A model generated the notes under the pieces. It was given only the letters and a program-made list of their open reading frames with translations, was not told where the DNA came from and searched no databases. Source: Paroedura picta (lineage: Eukaryota > Chordata > Lepidosauria > Squamata > Gekkonidae). Taken from it: DNA of 64,000 nt. The position numbers and the translations under genes are program-made. Position 1 is the first letter of the stretch, and every line of letters begins with the position of its first letter. This document shows positions 25,501 to 34,500 of this stretch, piece after piece. The stretch is taken from assembly GCF_049243985.1 (NCBI RefSeq), contig NC_135378.1, positions 36,118,941 through 36,182,940 on the forward strand, written 5' to 3'.

Positions 25501-28500
25501 TTAATTTTTTTTTTTGGGGGGGGGGCGTTGATAGTAGTACTCATCAGTATTTTTTTTATTATTATTATATTTATATACCGCCCTCCCCGGGGCTCAGGGC
25601 GGTTTACATAATAACATAAGAACAATACATGGAACAGTCTATAAAACATTTGAGTAACCGTGCAATAATAACTGATAATTCTAAACATATAACATTATAA
25701 TTGTATAACCAATAAACAATACAATGTTGCAACATACAAACAGGTCCAGAGTGTATAGGTGGTGTTCTGAGGGGGGTGGGGAGCAGGGGCCCTTTGGTTG
25801 CTGTTGGTTATATATATCTGGTCTCAACCGAATGCCTGGCGGAAGAGCTCCTCCTTGCAGGCCCTGCGGAACTGTTTAAACTCCGTCAGGGCCCTGATCT
25901 TCTCCGGGAGCTCGCTCCACCAGGTGGGGGCCAGAACAGAGAATGCTTTAGGGCCAGGGACCTTTAGCAGTGGAGCGCAGGGCTCTTTTGGGAGCGTAGG
26001 CAGGGAGGCGATCCCTCAGGTACACTGGGCCCTGACCGTGTATGGCCTTGAAGGTAATTACCAAAACCTTTAGTCTGATCCGAAATTCAACTGGCAAACA
26101 TTGCAGTTGATGGAGAATGGGCCGGATGTGGGACCTCCACGGTGTTGCAGTGAGGATCCTGGCCGCTGCATTTTGAACCAGCTGTAGTTTCCGAGTCAAG
26201 ACTAAGGGCAGGCCTGCGTAGAGCGAGTTACAAAAGTCCAGTCTAGAGGTGACTGTCACATGGATCACTGTGGCTAGGTGTTCTGAGCCAGGTAGGGCGC
26301 TAGTAGCTTGGCTTGGCAGAGGTGGTAGAATGCCAGCCGCGCTATCTTTGTGATCTGGGCTTCCACTGTGAGGGAAGTGTCCAGAATCGCACCTAGGTTC
26401 CTGGCGGAGTGAGCCGTAGAGAGCTGCACACCATCCAGGGCAGGCAGACACGCTTCCTCACATGGGCCCTTCCTATCCAGCCTCAGGACCTCCGTCTTTG
26501 AAGGATTGAGCTTCAGACGACTTTGCTTGAGCCATCTCGTCACTGCTTCTAGGCAGCTGGCTAATGCTTCTGGGGGAGAGTCAGGGCGGCCATCCATCAG
26601 GAGGAGGAGCTGGGTGTCATCTGCATATTGATGGCAACCCAGCCCAAACTTCCGTACCAGTTGTGCAAGAGGGCACATGATGTTGAATAGGCTAGGAGAG
26701 AGGACCGCTCCCTGTGGGACTCCACAAGTAAGTTGTTGGCGGTCTGATGTTCTTTCTCCTATTGCGGCCCTCTGTCCACGATCCCGGAGGAAGGAGATCA
26801 GCCATTGAAGGGCTGTCCCTCGTATTCCGGCATCGATGAGGCGGCGAGCTAGTAGCTCATGATCGACTGTGTCGAACACTGCTGAGAGGTCTAGTAATAT
26901 CAGCAGTGCCGACCAGCCTTGGTCCAACTGGCGACGGAGGTCGTCCATCAGGGCAACTAGGACTGTCTCTACCCCATGGCCAGGCCGGAAGCCTGACTGG
27001 GATGGGTCTAGGGCCAAAGCCTCTTCAAGGTATTCCGTCAGTTGGTTTGCGACTGCGACAAACCAACTACCGGTATGACTACAAACCAACTACCGGTATG
27101 ACAAACCAACTACCAGTATGACTACATTTACAGGGGGTTTCTCTGAAGTCATAATGGGAGAACTAGTAAAAATTGATGCAACTTTTTTAACCCCTCCCCT
27201 CCCAAAAAAGCACAGAATTTTGATCCCTATTTTTCCGCAAATGTTCCTGATAAAAGAAAGGGACCCTATCTGCATTCATTTTCTACGCATGCAGGTTCCA
27301 TGAGCAATCACACACAGGTAGCCAACTCCATTCATATCCACTGCCCCCCCTCCACTCACAAGGATTTCAATGTATACAGAAGCTACTATCTCATCTAAAA
27401 GAGCATGTATTAGCTGCCAAGTTCAAGTCAATGCAACTTTACCTTGTAAGAAGTCCTGTTCCCAGCCAAGGTTGGAGAAACTTATAGATAAAGGATTTGT
27501 TAATGTGCTTTGAGCTGCCCAAAACTACCTGTCAGTAGATGAAAGCAACAGAATGTCTGAGCAAAGCAATAGTTACCCATCTTCTCACTACCCATTCCAT
27601 TTTTCTTTAAAAGCCTGATAACTAAACAAATACATTCTGAGTTGAAAGATTCAAATGGGTAGCCGTGTTGGTCTGAAGTAGCATAATAAGATCAGAGCCC
27701 AGTAGCACCTTTAAGACCAACAAAGATTTATTCAGGGCGGGAGCTTTCGAGTGCAAGTTAATTAGTGCAAGTTGATGACTGAACTGTTGTTTTTATTGTT
27801 TTAATAAAGTTAGACCCAAACTAGATGTGATAGTGTCTCTGTGGCTGCCAGGATGCTGCTACCGTTTTAAAAATGCCGCATGGGCTTGATCTTAACCAGG
27901 CCCACTCTTATTTCCCCCAACCCTGCTGTATGTATTATATTGCTTCTGTTGCATCATCTTTGAGTATACAATCCACTTGGAGCCTTAGTGAGAAAACCAT
28001 AATATCAATGAAGTAAAGAATTACATTCCTGCTCTGCCAGATGTTCAAAGAGCTATTTTCAATGGAAGCAAACTCTATCAAAATTTTCTCCCACTAACTT
28101 TAGTTGGTTTTGATAAAGTAGTTGTGCACATCAAAATCTAGCATAAAACTCCACTTTTTTATTATTAGAATGCAGTCGATGCAAATGTTTCCAGTTTCAG
28201 TGCTGAGTGATCATTACATACTCAGAGACTCAAATAGTGCTGAACCGAAGGTTTGAAATTAGTGGATCATGAACATGACATCTGTATTATAAAGGTAAAA
28301 GGTAAAGGTATCCCCTGTGCAAGCACTGGGCCATGTCTGACCCTTGGGGTGACACCCTCCAGCGTTTTCATGGCACACTCAATACGGGGTGGTTTGCCAG
28401 TGCCTTCCCCATTATATGCAACTGTTATTCTGATCATGTGAATCAAAGCTCAAAGTTTTGTGTAGCCTAAACACAAAATAATTTCTGCCTCTTGTTCTTG

Positions 28501-31500
28501 GATCAGTAGTTCCAAGGTGTACTAAGCTGTAAACACCAGATGCAATGAAAAAAAAGGGTACCTTGTCTAGACAGTCCAGGCTACATAGCAACAATTAATA
28601 CTAGGCAAAAATTAGCAGCCCAGTTATCATATTTCCTCAAAAGGAAGTCAGTACATTTCATAAGACTTACTCCTAGGACAATGTGCCTAGGATTGCACCA
28701 TTATTTACAGTCCTAGGGCTCAAGTGAACATTATCAGGACATACGTAAGAGCAGCTGCAATAGATGACCCATCTACTCCAGCATCCTGCCTCACACAGTG
28801 ACAACCAGATACAACCAGGACATGGGGGGCGAAGTGCTGCTGGGACTGATTTGACAGAAAGAGGTCCTGCCTTCTCCCCACTTCATTTTCTGGAGCCAAA
28901 AGAGCCCCCAGGGCCACTTTTTATTTGCCCCTAAAAAGTGGTCATATGCTATTCTAGGAATGCATAGTTACAGACAGTGAAGACCTATCTGCAAAAAATA
29001 AGGGAAGTGAGAGGGAAAGGTCATTTCTGGTGAGTAGTGCATATGAACAGGAGTCCCTCTTCCTCCCATGTGCTGGTTCCAGCCCAAATCAGGTCCCCAC
29101 AGCATTTTAAATGGAGTTCCTATCAGCAATACACCTGCAAGACCTCAAGCATGGAGCAGATGAGGATATGTTGAACATGCAGTTTGGCCTGCATGCTGCG
29201 GCCCTTCTTTGCAGAAGTGGGTTTCACATCTAGGCCTAAATATGGCAAAATTGAAAATATGTCTGTGCCATGTGTGAAATGGCGATTAACATCTTGAAAA
29301 CCAACATTCTAAGATTTTCAGAAAGCTGTTTGTTGTAATATCAAGAGATCACATGTGGCATGATATTTCTGTGCTTTGCCCAACCAAGACTGCAATCCTA
29401 AATACTTTAATAAGGCTTTCTTTGAAGTAAATATATTTAGGACATCACTGCAAATCTATTAAGACTAAGAAAGAAACATACCTCTACAGTGTCTGCATGA
29501 TATAAGGTCAGAAATGGATAGGGTCCTAACCACATCTTCAGAAGTGGACAATCCCGGAACTGTTCACCGTAAGTCAAGACTTGCCTGAAGAAAGCTGGAA
29601 AACATACATACTACTTGAATAAGTCTGAGAAATTTTGACCTCGAAACCACTACTTTGTCAAAAATGCTTATGAAAAACACCGTATTTTTTTAAACGTATA
29701 ACCTCTGTCTAGTTCAATGACCACAGAGCAGGAGGACAGCCTTCTAGAAGTGGTATCCACTTCTAGATTAAGGTCTGAAAATACAAATTAGCGTAGATAT
29801 GAAGATGTTTTTACCTCCCCTTCCATATAAAGACAGAATGCATACCAATCATTCATAAAATTCATAATTAAGAATGGACTCTGACCATTGATTTAAAAAA
29901 AATACAGCCCTGTGCATTTTGTTTCTAAAACACAGGAATCTGCAACACTGGTAATGGCCCACTGCTCCCGCAAAAAATCTTTTCTCCATTTGCATGGTGC
30001 ATTTAGAAGCGCATTTTGCATGATCTTAAGGGAACCGCATTAAGAGCTTGCCAAGCATCCCACAAAATCCTGCAGTTGTAATTGCACCACTTCACTCCAC
30101 AGAGTCACGCAAGAATGCAATGCGTGATGTACAACCTTTCTCCCTAGAGAACGATGTGAGGATCCGGAACGGGAAGAGGAGTCGGAAAATGCAGGGAAAT
30201 ATTTTTTCTATGGCTTTAAAATTTCTAGAAATTTTACATCTCTGTTTCTCACCTCATATTTCTTCTTACAGGCGTAGCTAATTGTAATGTTCTAGGATCC
30301 TGGTGAATGGGAGTGGGACTTCCCATATCCGTTGTGGACTGGCCTTTCCCTTAGTCATAAATTGCTGAGGAAGAAGGTGAGACCTGCCTCATCTCAGTAG
30401 TGAACAGAGTGTAGAGCCTTGTTTCCCCATGATCAACCCTCTCTAAGACCATTTATGCACTGGAGGTTTTATGCCAGGCAGTAGGCTGGAGTTTTAGTCG
30501 TGGCAGGCAGCCCCACCTCTTTCTGCACCCACACGGCGGAGCATTTGCCCCGGTACATTTGCCCCTCATCTGCCCCCGATTTGTACTCCTGCATGAGAGC
30601 TGGGGCAGTGAAGTTCCCAGTGCATAAACGGTCTAAATTAGCGATCCCCAACCTGTGGGCGGCGGACCACATGTGGTCCTTCGACTAATTGGAGGTGGGC
30701 CGCGAAGGATGCCTTCTCCCCCCCCCTAGCCCTTTACAACACACTTTGGGTGTCATTGTCTCCCATCACTCCCAGATGGGAGTATCTTGTTGCAGAGAAA
30801 CAAGCTCAGGGTTCCCATTGATTTGTCATTGTCATGAGTTAAAATTTCCATGAAAATAAAATGTTCCATATGTTCATTGTTGTGGCGTGTCTGTATCTTA
30901 TTTTGAAGGGATGTTTAAACATTATCATAGCGATCAGAGAGCGTTAGGGCAGTGGTTGAGAGTAGAGGAGTAAACTCCCCCCCCCACCGGGCCTCAGTAA
31001 AATTGTCAAGCGTTGAGTGGTCCCTGGTGATAAAAGGGTTGGGGACCACTGGTCTAAATGATGAAAGGATATACTGATTCTGCAAGATCACATGTATTAA
31101 TGTCAATTAAATATCAGCATAACATGGTGCATATATGCTTTCACTATATTTACATCATTCAATCCACACAATGACATTCAGTTGTACCAAGAACGTCTTG
31201 GGAGAATTAATTTTTAAAAAACTGAAATTTCAGTTCGCACTTTTAAATGGAAAAAGAAACCCACCATAAAATATATGGCCACTAATTATGGAAGCGACAA
31301 CATAATTAGTGTCCATGTCCATGTCTAATCTGTTTAAACTATTGGTAAAACTTTCTGAACTGAATTACCCTTCACCTAAAATTTAAAGATTGGTTGTAAA
31401 CTCAGGCATGTTTGATTCTAGAAAGGATATTAGAGTTTCTGTTTTTGTTTCTAGCTACAGATTTGTGTTGTTGTTTGTTTCTGTCTTCTATGGCTTTTTT

Positions 31501-34500
31501 GTTACAGTTTTACTGCTTTTAATTTCAGCAACCTTTTTTTCTGCCACAATGGGGCAGCTTTAGACAGCTCTCTTACAGCCCGACTCTTTACAGACAAAGG
31601 GAATAGATTGTTGTTTGGGGACTTCTCTCTCCAGGCTTCAAGACAAAATTAGCTAATAAAAAAAACAACAACAACAAACAATAAAAGCAATGAACTCACC
31701 CTGTTACCATGACATTTTGAAGCATAATGAAAAGGAAGGGAACATTTGCATTGACTACTAGTTCTTGAGTCTTTGGGTCAGAAAGGAATTATACGGGCTC
31801 AACTGTTCTTTCACAAAAAGAACCATGTTCCAGATTTCTCATAAACGCTTGAACTCCACAGTACCATATTCTAACTTTACATCATTCAAACCTGCAGAGA
31901 AAATATGTTAAAAGGAACTATGCAAGAATTTATGCTTGAGATTCTTGTTCCAGGTGAGTAACCAGGTTATTTAAAATATACAAACACATTCCTGCATGTT
32001 GTAGCTTAGATTTTATGTTAATCCTACTTTGCCTATGTATCAACGTTTGGGTGCTGTCCTCTCCCACTCTAGCTGGACTGCTCTTTTGTTGGGAGATCAT
32101 TTCTAAGCGGCTTCCACACCACAATCTGTCTATTGTCTGCTGCTTTTAATAGAATGGATTAACCTCATGGATAAACTCTTCATGGATCTGATGAAGTGAG
32201 CTCTGGCTCATGAAACCTCCTCTGTGCCACTGGACTCCTATTTCATTTTTTTGATCATTGGTCACAGGCTATTATCATAATCAGTGCCTGCAGGTGAGGT
32301 TTTACAATAGGCATACTGCATGCACAGAAAAGTTGTTTTTTATAACCTGCATTTTCCTACCTGAACGAGTCTCAAAGTGACTTACAATCACCATCCCTTC
32401 CTCTCCCCACAACAGACACACAGATCATTACCACAGTAGCAACAGTGCTCCAATTTATATTTTTAAAGGGCTGTTTTTCCATCTGTTTCCATATTGAAAT
32501 ATGTCCTTCCATGTGCAGACCCAAATTATACTCACACTTACCATGTGGTAAAGGAATTCCTGGTTACAGCGATTTCATTTTTTAAAGGCAGAATGTAATT
32601 GGGACTGCCGAATGGAGAAATGCTTTCATTTAGGTTTTTTCCCATGGCTGCCATTTTGAGTCATTTGTGCATGCCCTTTTCCTCATTACCATTCTCCCTC
32701 CCCAGTCCTCAAAATCTGACTTTTTAAAAAGGGTGATTGTGTTACAATGTTGTTTTTAGTTATAAAAAACAGCAGCAGTCTTGCTCGTTATGCTGCAGCG
32801 ACATTGTAACACAATAATCCTTATCCACTGTTCCTCTTAATATTTGTGAAACAGCCCTGGGGGTGGAGAGTGTCCTGGCTGTCTGAGTTGGAATAGGGTC
32901 AATCACGGTGATTGGCCCTGCACCTACAGCTCCTGCCCTCCCTCCATGGACGCTAGCTATTTTGCTCTTAGACGCTGCAGGAGACAGCATGTAAGAGACA
33001 CAGAGAGCCTTCCAAACCGCAAACCAGCCCTGATTACCTGCTATGGCTCCTGCTGAGAGAGTGAGAGAGAGAGAGAGAGATCTGTGCCTGCTGGTGTTTC
33101 CTTGGTCCTAGCAGCAATGGGCTTTCTTGCTAGTCTATATATATTTTTAAAAAATCACATCCAGTATATTTAGGAGGGAAGGGGGGAGGCCATCAAGGTT
33201 ACAAAATGGTGGAATTAAGGGGCGCAATGAAAAGGGGCCCAATGAATGGCAAGAGTTGGGTTTTACATGCCGCTTTTCTCTATCTGAAGGAGTCTCAAAG
33301 TGGCTTACATTCGCCTTCCCTTTCCTCTCCCCACAACAGACACCCTGTGAGGGAGGTGAGGCTGAGCGAGCCCTGGTATTACTGCTCGGTCAGAATAGCT
33401 TTATCAGTGCTGTGGAGAGCCCAAGGTCATCCAGCTGGTTGCATGTGGGGGAGTGCAGAATCGAACCTGGCATGCCAGATTAGAAGTTTGCACTCCTAAC
33501 CACTACACCAACCAGGCACCATTTTGCAAGAAAAAAGGGGGAAAGTGAAAGGGAACAAGCAAAGCATCATGGGAGGTTGCCTCCTTCTGACTCTCAATGT
33601 GGAAAACATATGACAAATTTTAGCCTGGGAAATGAGGAAAGGAAAGCCCAAATGTGGAACGCAAAGTGTTAACTCATAGCATCTAACAGAACTTCAAAGC
33701 AAGGCTGAAACAAGGGATGTCTTAAAGGTGGAAACAGTCCCTGTGAGCCAGGTACTTGATCCAAAGTCACACAGTTGGCTGCATGTGGAGGAGTGGGGAA
33801 TCAAGCCAAATTCTCCAGATTATAATTTACTGCTCTTAGCCACTTACACCAAGATGTCTCTCGAATGATAGAATTATGGCATCAGATGTTTATGTCTGCA
33901 GCTTGCCTATTGTAAAGCCTAACCTGATTAGACACTGATTAAGATAAGCTGAGACCAGTGATAAAGTGTTATGTTGTGGGTTTAAGTTTTATCTGGCCAC
34001 ACCTGGCTGTCCTTAATCCAGTCAGTGCCCGTTGTATTCCTGAATGCAACAGGCTTGGCCCCTAGTTAAATTATAACTGTGGTTACATGAAGATCTCTGT
34101 GGGAGATTAGAACAGTTTTAAAAATGCAGAATATTCATTTGAGGAAAAGGAAATCACATACTTCAAGCAAGAGTTAGGCAAATTGGACTGGGTTCAATAA
34201 GAACCGTTCTGGGTATGATTAAACTGTGCAGGGGACACAGAAGGGGCAACTGTTGGGCACTTCCTCTAACTCATCCTCCTCTAACTCATCCTCCCCCCAC
34301 CTATTTTCAAATGTTGCAAAATTTTTGCAGATCCTGAAGTCATTCTCAGAACTCAGGAGGCTATACAGGATGAAGGACAAATCGAGTCCAGTGGCATATA
34401 CCAGGTTTATCAATCTATTTATAACATATAAAGGAGTATGCGAACTTCCAATGACATGTTGAATGTTCCAAAGCCTCCAGGCAGAGCCCTACCCATGTCA

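Larger units (their letters stand above)
24473..27442. other. CYP4V2 intron 3
   Basis: Almost filled by a Helitron (24579-24971) and two L2 LINE copies (24973 and 25540 onward). The last 320 bases next to exon 3 show nothing else. Confidence 0.7.
27529..29481. other. CYP4V2 intron 2
   Basis: It contains the GTTGGTCTGAAGTAGCA repeat at 27648 and a truncated SINE at 28291. Nothing is recognised from about 28420 to 29480. Confidence 0.6.

Noticed and set aside
27062-27124. A CRISPR-like array
   Set aside because: Only three 20-bp units with spacers of a few bases, in a vertebrate intron beside a LINE; an ordinary tandem repeat.
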